This document shows positions 43,772 through 51,673 of a stretch of 64,000 bases of DNA, piece by piece (the first letter of the stretch is position 1; every line of letters begins with the position of its first letter). Below the pieces are notes generated by a model. It did no database searches, was not told the origin of the DNA, and saw nothing but the letters and a program-made list of their open reading frames with translations. Made by a program: the position numbers and the translations under genes. Origin of the DNA: CAWIJJ01 sp963836425 (lineage in GTDB: Bacteria; Acidobacteriota; Terriglobia; Bryobacterales; Bryobacteraceae); the NCBI GenBank assembly GCA_963836425.1, contig CAWIJJ010000003.1:124001-188000 (forward strand). The letters are read 5' to 3'.

Positions 43772-44299
43772 ATGGAAAAGAACACAGCGAGGCCGCTGGC
43801 GGCCGGCTTGATGGTGCTCGGAGCCCTGATCCGGGTAACGCAATATGTGAATTTCGCGCCCGTGGGCGCCATTAGCCTGTTTGCCGGCGCGCGCCTCCGG
43901 GGATGGCGGGCCTACCTGCTGCCCATCGCCCTGATGGCGGTCACCGATCCGTTCCTGGGCGGATACAGCGCGGCTACGCCCCTGGTGTACGCGAGTTTCC
44001 TGGTCACCGTCTGGATCGGGACTCACCTGCGCAACTCGGAGAACCCCCTGCAGATCGGCGGCGCGGCACTGGCCGGCAGCGTCCAATTCTTTTTGATTAC
44101 GAATTTCGCCTGGCTCAGCGGCAGCAACATGTATCCGCACAATTTGTCCGGCGTGCTCCAGTGCTATGCGGCGGGAATCCCGTTCTTCGGCCGCACGCTG
44201 GCCTCCGACCTGCTTTACTCGGGGCTGCTGTTCGGCCTGCACGCCTGGTTGAGCCGCAAGGTGGTTCCCGCCGAGCGGGTCGCCGCGCAGGCGGCCTGA
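43772..44299 (+). CDS. Small membrane protein, DUF6580-like, in the B12 operon
   Basis: The 175-residue protein has five or so membrane helices (for example LMVLGALIRVTQYVNFAPVG, YLLPIALMAVTDPFLGGYSA, LAGSVQFFLITNFAWLSGSN). The FAPVGAISLFAGARL and TNFAWL patterns recall DUF6580 proteins, which look like substrate-binding (S) components of ECF transporters. Its place after btuB and pduO makes cobalamin or precursor uptake a fair inference, but no ECF ATPase or T component is nearby. The ATG with GAGGAG upstream is the start. Confidence 0.72.
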   Translation: MEKNTARPLAAGLMVLGALIRVTQYVNFAPVGAISLFAGARLRGWRAYLLPIALMAVTDPFLGGYSAATPLVYASFLVTVWIGTHLRNSENPLQIGGAALAGSVQFFLITNFAWLSGSNMYPHNLSGVLQCYAAGIPFFGRTLASDLLYSGLLFGLHAWLSRKVVPAERVAAQAA

Positions 44300-44301
44300 C
44301 G

Positions 44302-44967
44302 TTGCCCGGAGTTCTGCTGGCATGGAGCAGCGGCAAGGATAGCGCCTGGGCCTTGCACGTGCTGCGGCGCCGCGGAATGGAACCGGCCGCGCTCCTCACC
44401 ACCGTAAACCAGGCTGCGGATCGGGTGGCGATGCACGCCGTGCGCCGCGGCTTGCTCGAAGTGCAGGCGGCCGCCGCCGGGCTTCCGCTCTGGACGGTCG
44501 ATCTGCCGTGGCCCTGCTCCAATGAGATCTACGAAGCTCGCATGGGCGAGGCCTGCCGGCGCGCCGTGAGCGAGGGCTTCGAGGCGATCGCCTTCGGCGA
44601 CCTGCACCTGCGCGACGTTCGCAGCTATCGCGAGCGGCAACTCGCAGGAACAGGCCTGACGCCGCTGTTTCCTTTGTGGGAACTGCCAACTGCGCAACTG
44701 GCGCGGGACATGATGGAGGCCGGTGTGCGCGCCCGGCTCACGTGCGTCGATCCCAAGGCGCTGAGCCGGGAATTCGCCGGCCGCGAGTTCGACCAGGCGC
44801 TGCTCGACGAGTTGCCCCAGTCAGTCGATCCCTGCGGAGAGAACGGTGAATTCCACACCTTCGCCTACGCCGGCCCCATGTTCGAGCATTCAATTCCCAT
44901 CGAGACTGGAGAGATTCGGGAGAGCGAAGGGTTCGTCTTTGCAGACCTGCGGGTTATCATGAGCTAG
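44302..44967 (+). CDS. PP-loop ATP pyrophosphatase (diphthine-ammonia-ligase-like)
   Basis: This 221-residue protein has the PP-loop SSGKDSAWAL near its N-terminus. It continues with TTVNQAADRVAMHAVRRGLL, FGDLHLRDVRSYRERQLAG and CGENGEFHTFAYAGPMF, the pattern of COG2102 adenylating enzymes. These activate a carboxylate or similar group with ATP. In archaea and eukaryotes they amidate diphthamide, but bacteria lack diphthamide, so another amidation is likely. Position in a cobalamin-riboswitch operon suggests a corrinoid role, as an inference. The start is a TTG two bases after the preceding stop. Confidence 0.75.
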   Translation: MPGVLLAWSSGKDSAWALHVLRRRGMEPAALLTTVNQAADRVAMHAVRRGLLEVQAAAAGLPLWTVDLPWPCSNEIYEARMGEACRRAVSEGFEAIAFGDLHLRDVRSYRERQLAGTGLTPLFPLWELPTAQLARDMMEAGVRARLTCVDPKALSREFAGREFDQALLDELPQSVDPCGENGEFHTFAYAGPMFEHSIPIETGEIRESEGFVFADLRVIMS

Positions 44968-44971
44968 TTGC

Positions 44972-45925
44972 ATGGCGCTGATCGCCATATCGGGACATCC
45001 AGGGTGTCGTTATGAGGAGGTGGCGCGCCTCGTCGCCCAACGCCTCGGCTTCGAACTGCTGACGCAGTCGCGCATTCAGAGCCTGATCGGCCAGGAGTTC
45101 GGCGCAGGCCCCACCGCGCCGGCCAAAGCCTACCCGAGCCTGGTGACGGCCGTCCTGGCCCGCCTGGCCACCGAGCATCATCTGGTGTATTGCGCGATGG
45201 GCGGCGAACTGCAGGCCCGGCATTTCCCAGGCATGCTGCGCGTACACGTGGTGGCTCCCGAAAACATGCGCATCGGCAACCTTATGCTCGATCGCCGCGT
45301 GGACCGGGCGGCGGCGCGCAAGCTGCTGCTGGACCTCGAGGCCGCCGACCGCATGGACCGCAAAGCGAAATTCGGCAAGACCAAGGCCACCGCCGACCTG
45401 TTCGACCTGGTGTTCAATGCCGAATCCCTGACCAGCGAACAGATGGCCGAACTGGTCGCCACCGCCGTGAACGCCGCCGGTCTCGTGGAGCGTGGCCTGC
45501 TTTCCGGCGCCGCCGAGGCGCAGCTTCAGTTTCAGATGCGCCTGCGTCTCGCCCGCTTCGGCATAGCGCCGCCCAGCCAGGTGAGCCTCCGCCGCAAGAT
45601 CTTCGCCAACCCCAGCGAAGAAATGTTCGCCAACCTGCTCGACTTCTACCGCATCGCCTGGGAGTACGAACCGCGCAGTTTCCCCATCCAATACGACCGC
45701 GACGGCAACGCCACCGAGTTTTTTACACCGGATTTCTATCTTGCCGAGTTCGACCTGTATCTCGAGTTGACTACGATGAAACAGTCCCTAGTTACACGCA
45801 AGAATCGCAAAGTGCGGCTTCTGCGTGAGTTGTATCCCCAGATCAATATCCAGGTGTTTTATCAAAAAGATTTCGAGAACCTGATCTTCAAGTACGGGCT
45901 TGCGGACCGTCCGGTCAACGTATGA
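44972..45925 (+). CDS. Cytidylate-kinase-like domain fused to a nuclease-like domain
   Basis: The 317-residue protein starts like a cytidylate-kinase-like P-loop protein (LIAISGHPGCRYEEVARLVA, ARLATEHHLVYCAMGGELQA, DRRVDRAAARKLLLDLEAAD). Residues about 205-317 form another domain: FYRIAWEYEPRSFPIQYDRD, then EFFTPDFYLAEFDLYLELTT and KVRLLRELYPQINIQVFYQK. The PDF-x-E-L-x-T-x-K pattern recalls PD-(D/E)XK nuclease-like folds. The fusion is uncommon. Its end overlaps the hpt start by four bases, so it probably acts with nucleotide salvage or nucleic-acid quality control. Confidence 0.72.
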   Translation: MALIAISGHPGCRYEEVARLVAQRLGFELLTQSRIQSLIGQEFGAGPTAPAKAYPSLVTAVLARLATEHHLVYCAMGGELQARHFPGMLRVHVVAPENMRIGNLMLDRRVDRAAARKLLLDLEAADRMDRKAKFGKTKATADLFDLVFNAESLTSEQMAELVATAVNAAGLVERGLLSGAAEAQLQFQMRLRLARFGIAPPSQVSLRRKIFANPSEEMFANLLDFYRIAWEYEPRSFPIQYDRDGNATEFFTPDFYLAEFDLYLELTTMKQSLVTRKNRKVRLLRELYPQINIQVFYQKDFENLIFKYGLADRPVNV

Positions 45926-46467
45926 GCACCATGCTGCCCGGAATGGAGCGGGTGCTGTTCACCGAAGAGCAGATCGAAGAGCGCATCCGCGAAATCGGCG
46001 CGCGGATTTCCCGGGACTACCAGGGCAGGCAGCTCAAGCTCATCGGCGTGCTCAAAGGATCTGTATTTTTTCTCACAACTCTGGCGCGCCACATCGACGT
46101 GCCGCTGAAGATCGATTTCCTCGCCATTTCCAGCTTTTCAAACAAAAGCGGGGCGCCGGGCGTGGTGCGAATCGCGAAGGACCTGGACGACAGCATAGAG
46201 GGCGACGATGTGCTTCTGGTGGAAGACATTGTCGATACGGGATTCACTCTCAGATATCTTCTGCAAACGCTTTCTGGACGCGCTCCCAATTCCCTCTCGG
46301 TGTGCACGTTTCTGGACCGTAACTCCCGCCGTATCGTGCAGGTGCCGGTGGACTACCGCTGTTTTGAAATCCCCGACAGGTTTGTGGTCGGTTTCGGGCT
46401 TGATTACAACCAGCTCTACCGGAACCTGGGTTACGTCGCGGTGATGAAGCCTGACAAGGGTGCTTGA
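45922..46467 (+). CDS. hpt: Hypoxanthine phosphoribosyltransferase
   Basis: This purine-salvage enzyme converts hypoxanthine or guanine and PRPP to the nucleotides. The 181-residue protein shows IGVLKGSVFFLTTLARHID. The PRPP-binding motif is VLLVEDIVDTGFT. RFVVGFGLDYNQLYRNLGYV near the C-terminus is typical of Hpt. Length fits. It overlaps the preceding fusion gene by four bases. Confidence 0.94.
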   Translation: MSTMLPGMERVLFTEEQIEERIREIGARISRDYQGRQLKLIGVLKGSVFFLTTLARHIDVPLKIDFLAISSFSNKSGAPGVVRIAKDLDDSIEGDDVLLVEDIVDTGFTLRYLLQTLSGRAPNSLSVCTFLDRNSRRIVQVPVDYRCFEIPDRFVVGFGLDYNQLYRNLGYVAVMKPDKGA

Positions 46468-46551
46468 ATTAACCAGCTTTTGACGGTGGTGTCATTATTC
46501 GAAGCGCGCGGCGGGAGTAAGATTAAAGTAGTTTCAGAAGCGAGCAGGAAA

Positions 46552-46941
46552 ATGAGATCGCGGATTCTGTTTATTTCCGGACGTCGCGACGATGCCCGCG
46601 AGTTAACGCAAATGCTTCGGACCCTCCCCCTTGCCATGGACCATGTTGGAACTCTGGAGCAGGCGCGCACCAAGCTTCGCGCGCAGGATTACGAAGTGAT
46701 CCTCACCGAAGCCGCCCTCCCCGATGGCAACTGGCTCGACGTGCTGCACATCCTTCGCAGGATGCCGGGCGTCGCGCAGGTTATCGTGACCGACCCACAG
46801 GCGGATGCCAGGTTCTGGTCGGAGGCTCTCAACATGGGGGCTTACGATCTGCTGGCCCAGCCTTTCTACGAACCGGAGGTGCAGCGCATTCTGGCCAACG
46901 CCTGCGGCCGCACCCACCACTACCAGTCGGCAGCCATGTAG
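46552..46941 (+). CDS. Receiver-like single-domain protein without phosphorylatable Asp
   Basis: The 129-residue protein has the response-regulator receiver fold pattern (SRILFISGRRDDARELTQML, YEVILTEAALPDGNWLDVLH, GVAQVIVTDPQADARFWSEA, MGAYDLLAQPFYEPEVQRIL). At the usual phosphorylated-Asp position the sequence reads ILTEAALPDGN, so a Glu replaces it. The protein therefore may not be switched by phosphorylation. There is no output domain. An ATG 72 bases earlier is possible but its leader looks untranslated. No kinase gene is adjacent. Confidence 0.75.
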   Translation: MRSRILFISGRRDDARELTQMLRTLPLAMDHVGTLEQARTKLRAQDYEVILTEAALPDGNWLDVLHILRRMPGVAQVIVTDPQADARFWSEALNMGAYDLLAQPFYEPEVQRILANACGRTHHYQSAAM

Positions 46942-47008
46942 ATCGTGCTGAGCGTGGATTCCAGCCGGCGCACCGCGTCGCGGGCCGTATAATGGAGTCC
47001 ACGCCAAC

Positions 47009-48379
47009 ATGCCCACTGCTATTGACAAATACGTAAATGAAAATCGCGCCCGGCTCCTTGGCGAGTTGAAGGAACTGGTGCGGATTCCGAGCGTCAGCAC
47101 GCTGCCGGAGCATGCCGGCGACATCGCCGCCGCCGCGGAGTTCGTGGCGTCCAGCCTGCGCGGCGCCGGAATCGAAAACGTCGAGATCATCCCCACCGCC
47201 AAACACCCGCTGGTTTATGGCGACTGGCTGCACGCGCCCGGAAAACCCACCGTCCTCTGCTACGGCCACTACGACGTGCAGCCCGCTGACCCGCTGGAGT
47301 TGTGGACCACTCCTCCGTTCGAACCCACCGAACGCAACGGCAACCTCTTTGCCCGCGGGTCCTGCGACGACAAGGGCCAGATGTACATCCACATTAAGGC
47401 CATCGAAGCCTTGCGCGCCGTGAACGGCACGCTGCCCGTCAACGTGAAATTCCTGGTGGAGGGCGAGGAGGAAGTCGGCGGAGCATCGATCGCTAAGTTC
47501 GTGGCGGAGAACCCGGGCAGGCTGCAGGCGGACGTGGCCCTGGTTTCCGACACCGCAATGTACGCCGAAGGCGTGCCGACCCTTTGCATCGGACTGCGCG
47601 GGCTGATCTATATGGAGGTGGAAGCGACCGGGCCCGCGCGCGACCTGCACTCCGGTCTCTACGGCGGCGCCGCGCCCAATGCGGTTTACGGCCTCGTCGA
47701 GTTGCTGGCGAAGGCCAAAGACGCGGGCGGCGTGATTCAAATTCCCGGAATCTACGACGACGTCGAGGAGCCGGCCGCCTCCGAACTCGAGAGCTGGGCG
47801 AATCTGCCTTTCTCCGAGGAGAGGTTTCTTGCCGATGAAGTGGGTTCCTCGCGATTGACCGGCGAGCGCGACAGGACCGTGCTGGAACGGGTCTGGTCGC
47901 GACCGACGTTCGAAGTGCATGGCATCGGCGGAGGCTTCACGGGCGCCGGAGCGAAAACCGTCATCCCCGCCACCGCCACCGCCAAGGTGAGTTTCCGCCT
48001 CGTGCCGAAACAGGATCCCGACCGGGTGGTTGCCGCTTTCCGCAAGTGGGTGGCGGAGAACACGCCCGCCGGAATCAGAACGGAAGTGCGGGTTCTGAGC
48101 GCCTCGCCCGGGCTGGTGGTCGATCCCGACCATCCCGCCATTCGCGTGGCCGCGCGCGCTTTCGGCGAGGTGTTCAGGCGAGAAACCGTCTTTACGCGTA
48201 GCGGCGGCTCCATTCCGATCGTCGGAGATTTTGCCGGCCACCTCGGAATTCCAACCATCCTGATGGGTTTCGGGCTGCCGGACGACGGGCTTCACTCGCC
48301 CAACGAGAAGTTCAAAATCGAGAACTTTTACCTGGGCATCATGACGGTTGCGCACTTCCTGGAACAATACGGAAAGTAA
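47009..48379 (+). CDS. M20 family dipeptidase
   Basis: The 456-residue zinc dipeptidase has a metal-binding YGHYDVQP (His and Asp ligands), SCDDKGQMY with the bridging Asp, and EGEEEVGGAS with the catalytic Glu. The dimerisation domain follows (about 180-350) and then the C-terminal DDGLHSPNEKF with a last His ligand. The length and motifs match the acetylornithine deacetylase/carboxypeptidase-like dipeptidases of family M20. Cytoplasmic; no signal peptide. A solitary gene. Confidence 0.93.
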   Translation: MPTAIDKYVNENRARLLGELKELVRIPSVSTLPEHAGDIAAAAEFVASSLRGAGIENVEIIPTAKHPLVYGDWLHAPGKPTVLCYGHYDVQPADPLELWTTPPFEPTERNGNLFARGSCDDKGQMYIHIKAIEALRAVNGTLPVNVKFLVEGEEEVGGASIAKFVAENPGRLQADVALVSDTAMYAEGVPTLCIGLRGLIYMEVEATGPARDLHSGLYGGAAPNAVYGLVELLAKAKDAGGVIQIPGIYDDVEEPAASELESWANLPFSEERFLADEVGSSRLTGERDRTVLERVWSRPTFEVHGIGGGFTGAGAKTVIPATATAKVSFRLVPKQDPDRVVAAFRKWVAENTPAGIRTEVRVLSASPGLVVDPDHPAIRVAARAFGEVFRRETVFTRSGGSIPIVGDFAGHLGIPTILMGFGLPDDGLHSPNEKFKIENFYLGIMTVAHFLEQYGK

Positions 48380-48574
48380 TCAGAGCCTTTTCCGCCGCAC
48401 CAGCGCGGCGAAAAAGGCGGCGAGCGCGACCGTCGTGGCCAGCGTTCCGGCCACCATGTATTCGAGCGGGCTGTGCGACCGCGAAAAAGCGGCGAGAACC
48501 AGAATGGCTGCCAGGGCGGATACGCATGCAAGCCCGCCGTAAACAAAGCCGGGTCTGCGCACCATCCACCGCAT
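48380..48574 (-). CDS. Small membrane protein, two helices
   Basis: This 64-residue protein has two hydrophobic segments (about 12-29 and 38-58, YMVAGTLATTVALAAFFAAL) and a basic C-terminus (VRRKRL). It starts from an ATG (MRWMVRRPGF) and its stop abuts the dipeptidase stop on the other strand. I recognise no family. Such short membrane proteins are common; confidence rests on composition only. Confidence 0.5.
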   Translation of the reverse strand: MRWMVRRPGFVYGGLACVSALAAILVLAAFSRSHSPLEYMVAGTLATTVALAAFFAALVRRKRL

Positions 48575-48627
48575 GAGCCGATTGTAACTGCTCGCGATTT
48601 GGCGCCGCTGCTAGACTGAAAGCAGGC

Positions 48628-49911
48628 GTGTATTTCGGTTCCATAACCAAGGTGATCGCGGTCTCCGGGCTGCTGCTGTTTGCCGGTTGCAGCAGTGGGC
48701 CGGAAGCGCCCCGCGCCATCGGCGAAGCCTATGCCGGGCCCGTCGTGCTGAAGCTCCGCCGCGAGATTCCACTGGACTCTCCGGTCGTGGCCACCGTGAA
48801 ACACGGCGACCGCCTCGAGATCGTCGGGAGAAGACGGCGCTTTTACCGCGTCCGGGCCCCTTCCGGAGCCATCGGGTGGACGCACGAACGGCAGTTGCTC
48901 GCTTCGCAGGATATGGACGACCTGCGGGAACTCTCAAAAAAGGCCGCGAAGCTGCCTTCTCAGGGTACCGCCACGACGTTCGCCGACCTGAACATCCACA
49001 CGCTGCCGGCGCGTCAGGCGCCCAGTTTTTCGCAGATCAAGGAAAACGAAAAGGTGGAGGTGCTCTTCCACCTGGCCGCGCCCCGCGAGGACCTGCCGTC
49101 GCGGCCGTTGATTCCTCCGCCGCCCAAAAAGGCGAGTGTTCCGGCGAAACCGAAGAAGCCGCCCAAGTATCCACCTCCGCCGATGCCTCCCGCACCGCCG
49201 CCGCCTGATAACTGGCTGGAACTTTCGAAAACCGACCTCGACAGCACGCTCGAGGAACCGGGGGAAGAAGAAGAGCCGCCCAAGCCGGTCCCCACCGATG
49301 ACTGGACACTGGTGCGCACCAGGACCGGACAATCGGGATGGGCCCTGACCCGCCGCCTCTTCATGGCGATTCCCGACGAAGTGGCGCAATACGCCGAGGG
49401 TCACCGGATCGTGGCGTACTTCCCGCTCGGTGAAGTGATCGACGGCGACCAGAAAAAGAAAAACTGGCTGTGGGCCACCATCCCGAGCGCACGCCAGCCT
49501 TACGATTTCGACAGCTTCCGCGTATTCGTCTGGAACCTGCGGAGGCACCGCTACGAGACGGCCTACATCGAACGAAACGTGCAGGGATACCTGCCCATCC
49601 TGCTGGGCGATGTGGAGTACGGCGGCGGCGCGAAAGCGGGTGCGTCGCCGGCCAAATATCCCGGGTTCTCGGTGTGCCTGGAGAAGGAAGACGTGCGGCG
49701 CAGGCGTGAGTACGCGTTTCTGGGCAACGTGGTGCGCTTCGCCGGAGAGCGCGCCTGCGAGCCGCCGCCGCAGATTCCAGTGGCGCCGAGTTCCGACTCC
49801 CAGATTGTGGCAACGCCTGCCGGCGAGCAGCAAAAACCAGGGCTGACCGAGCGTTTGACACGCCGAATCAAGGCGTGGTTCGGGAAACCGAACGCGGCCG
49901 CAGCCAGGTAG
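48628..49911 (+). CDS. SH3-domain lipoprotein with proline-rich hinge
   Basis: This 427-residue protein has a lipobox (LLLFAGCSSG, Cys at about 21). An SH3-like domain follows (about 35-95, VVATVKHGDRLEIVGRRRRF, YRVRAPSGAIGWTHERQLLA). The rest includes a second, less clear SH3-type region (SGWALTRRLFM, near 240) after a very Pro-rich segment (about 160-205). It is a surface or periplasmic lipoprotein, perhaps bound to peptidoglycan; function unknown. The start is a GTG. The tRNA-Val follows 52 bases after the stop. Confidence 0.75.
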   Translation: MYFGSITKVIAVSGLLLFAGCSSGPEAPRAIGEAYAGPVVLKLRREIPLDSPVVATVKHGDRLEIVGRRRRFYRVRAPSGAIGWTHERQLLASQDMDDLRELSKKAAKLPSQGTATTFADLNIHTLPARQAPSFSQIKENEKVEVLFHLAAPREDLPSRPLIPPPPKKASVPAKPKKPPKYPPPPMPPAPPPPDNWLELSKTDLDSTLEEPGEEEEPPKPVPTDDWTLVRTRTGQSGWALTRRLFMAIPDEVAQYAEGHRIVAYFPLGEVIDGDQKKKNWLWATIPSARQPYDFDSFRVFVWNLRRHRYETAYIERNVQGYLPILLGDVEYGGGAKAGASPAKYPGFSVCLEKEDVRRRREYAFLGNVVRFAGERACEPPPQIPVAPSSDSQIVATPAGEQQKPGLTERLTRRIKAWFGKPNAAAAR

Positions 49912-49963
49912 CGCCTCTCAAGAAATTCGGGTAGACTGAGGGTTTAGCGCAGTTCCGCCCGCC

Positions 49964-50040
49964 GGGCGCGTAGCTCAGTTGGTTAGAGCGCCTGCTTCAC
50001 ACGCAGGAGGTCACAGGTTCGAGTCCTGTCGCGCCCACCA
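49964..50040 (+). tRNA. tRNA-Val (anticodon CAC)
   Basis: This is a complete 77-base cloverleaf with encoded CCA. The acceptor pairs GGGCGCG with CGCGCCC and the discriminator base is A. The D-arm reads TAGCTCAGTTGGTTAGAGC. The anticodon stem CCTGC/GCAGG encloses TTCACAC, giving anticodon CAC, which reads GUG. The T-arm is AGGTTCGAGTCCT. It marks the border between the chromosomal genes and an accessory region with a recombinase remnant, as expected for a tRNA integration site. Confidence 0.96.
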
Positions 50041-50135
50041 TTCAAGCTGTTGCAATTCAAGAACTTGACTCCGTCCATCATTCACTGCTCCTGCCAAAAA
50101 CATCAAAAACGTATCAGAACCGTATCAAAACCAGA
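50041..50135. other. Short spacer with GTATCARAAC repeats, possible attachment region
   Basis: GTATCAGAACC and GTATCAAAACC follow each other within 25 bases, and GTATCAAAAT recurs about 40 bases later. Short direct repeats beside a tRNA and an integrase remnant could be recombinase arm sites, but no copy of the tRNA 3' end was found further downstream to prove an att pair. Confidence 0.3.
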
Positions 50136-50340
50136 CTACTCGTCGTCCACCGTATCAAAATGCTTCGATGAGCCGGCGTCGCCGGCCTTGCGGTTGATGC
50201 GCGTCAGAGCCTCCCGTTTCATTTGCAGCTTCATCTGCGAGTATTTCTTGAAAACCTTGGCGTCAGTTTGACGAAGCATCTGCGTCACCCATTCGTCCGC
50301 GACTCCAACCGCACTCAGCCTGGTCGCATATCGGAGCGCG
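50136..50340 (-). pseudogene. Tyrosine recombinase C-terminal remnant
   Basis: About 65 residues of a frame match the C-terminus of phage-type integrases: GVADEWVTQMLRQTDAKVFK, followed by KYSQMKLQMKREALTRI, where the Y of KYSQ would be the catalytic tyrosine. The upstream part, including the first catalytic Arg, is missing and the sequence continues as unrelated frame. It lies 96 bases from the tRNA-Val end, the usual place for an integrase. The 95 bases between contain three GTATCAAAA-like repeats. The remnant suggests an old integration at this tRNA. Confidence 0.65.
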
Positions 50341-50521
50341 CCGTGAGCAGAATGCGCCGGGACGGCGATGCCCCGCGAAACGACACCGAATAGAGCTGCT
50401 CGATCAGGATACCGGGAGCCGCCTGGAGGAGCTCCCGGCACACGAGGATCTCCACCCCGGACACCACCTTGGCTTTTCCGCACTGCCGGCTGTTCACATG
50501 GCGCGCGAAGGCGGCGACACG

Positions 50522-50902
50522 TCATGCGCCTTCGCGCCGGGTGAGGAGGATCGTTACCGAACGATCGGGCACGATCTCGCCCATCAATTTGCCGTTCGGC
50601 TGCCCCGGAGCGGAGAAGGCGTCGTAGCCGGCCAGGATTGCGTCGTCGCTGTCCGGGCTCGCGAAATGGCCGAAGACCACGGTCTGCGCGCGGGTTACCC
50701 AATGCCGGCCTTCGCCCGGAGCGCCGCCGCAGCCGATCCCCGCATGGCTGTGGACTTTGTTATCGCAAATTGCATCCAGCAGGGGGAGGACAACGGCGGG
50801 AGTTGGCGCCGCCATATCGGATTCGGCGGGCATGGCAGCCAGCGGCAGCAGGCGCAGGCATCCGATCAGCAGGAGCGCCCGCACTGGAGTTTTGCAAGTC
50901 AT
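50522..50902 (-). CDS. Small secreted hypothetical protein
   Basis: This 126-residue protein has a Sec signal (ALLLIGCLRLLPLAAMPAES) and then a short domain with four Cys/His residues (LLDAICDNKVHSHAGIGCGG). It continues RHWVTRAQTVVFGHF and ends with EIVPDRSVTILLTRREGA. No family is recognised. A longer frame with an Arg-rich leader exists but the ATG before the signal is preferred. It lies in the accessory region and may be a truncated relic. Confidence 0.5.
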   Translation of the reverse strand: MTCKTPVRALLLIGCLRLLPLAAMPAESDMAAPTPAVVLPLLDAICDNKVHSHAGIGCGGAPGEGRHWVTRAQTVVFGHFASPDSDDAILAGYDAFSAPGQPNGKLMGEIVPDRSVTILLTRREGA

Positions 50903-50991
50903 TCCCCATGGAATGAGAGCTCGCGCGGGAACGTGACGCCGGCGCAATCCCGAACCGTCACATTCGCGTTCGCGCGTCATATCCACTAGCC

Positions 50992-51609
50992 ATGTCTGAC
51001 CGAATCCGCGCCCTGATCGCCGCCGCCACGGGGCTGGCGGCAACCAGCCTGGGCGCCGCGCTCTGGCCTCTGTACCGTGTGGAACCCGTCTTGCGCCTGG
51101 CCCGGCCCGGGGGCGCGATCGAATTCCTGGCCAGGAGCCTCCCGGCTGGCTGGGATGAAAACTGGACAGCGGTTCCGGAGGGGCCGGATGTGGCGCGCGT
51201 CAAACTCCTGACCCGCGACCCCGCGGCGGGCGTCGCGACTCTCGACGTGCTTCTCGGGGAAGCCCTCTCCGCCGACCGCGAACGCCGCCTCAGCCTCTGC
51301 CAGTGCCGCGCGCCGGAACTCGACGAAGCGCTCGATGCGGTTGCGCGCGATCTTCGCACGGCGACGTCCCCGCCCGATCGCGAACCCGCCCGCCGGCGGC
51401 GCATCGAGTTGCTCCTGCGCGGCGAACGCCTCGAGCGCCCGCTAGAGCCCGGACCGCAGATTCTGGAACGCGCGTCGGCTTCGCCGGAGCCGGCCATCCG
51501 CCGGCTGGGCGTTCTCGCGGGAGGCACGGCGTGCGGTCTGCTCGCGTGGATGTTAGTCGGGATTGGTCGCAGGGCGCCACGCGATGGCGCGGCGCACCCC
51601 CTCGGCTAA
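50992..51609 (+). CDS. Hypothetical membrane-anchored protein
   Basis: This 205-residue protein has an N-terminal hydrophobic segment (about 7-27) and a second near the C-terminus (about 174-193, GVLAGGTACGLLAWMLVGIG). The region between is soluble, with many Arg and Glu residues. No family is recognised. Its stop lies inside the target duplication of the adjacent IS element, so the insertion preserved the stop exactly. Before the insertion its last 56 or so bases would have overlapped the convergent Sel1 gene. Confidence 0.55.
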   Translation: MSDRIRALIAAATGLAATSLGAALWPLYRVEPVLRLARPGGAIEFLARSLPAGWDENWTAVPEGPDVARVKLLTRDPAAGVATLDVLLGEALSADRERRLSLCQCRAPELDEALDAVARDLRTATSPPDREPARRRRIELLLRGERLERPLEPGPQILERASASPEPAIRRLGVLAGGTACGLLAWMLVGIGRRAPRDGAAHPLG

Positions 51610-51610
51610 C
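51605..51610. repeat. Target-site duplication GCTAAC, left copy
   Basis: GCTAAC borders the left end of the IS1634-type element and repeats exactly at its right end. A perfect six-base duplication shows that the element moved in by transposition and has not been rearranged since. Confidence 0.85.
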
Positions 51611-51673
51611 CTAACTTTCGCACTTCGAGGGTTTTGGCAGAGCTAAGTTGTTCAGAATCAGCAAAGCGTTTGG

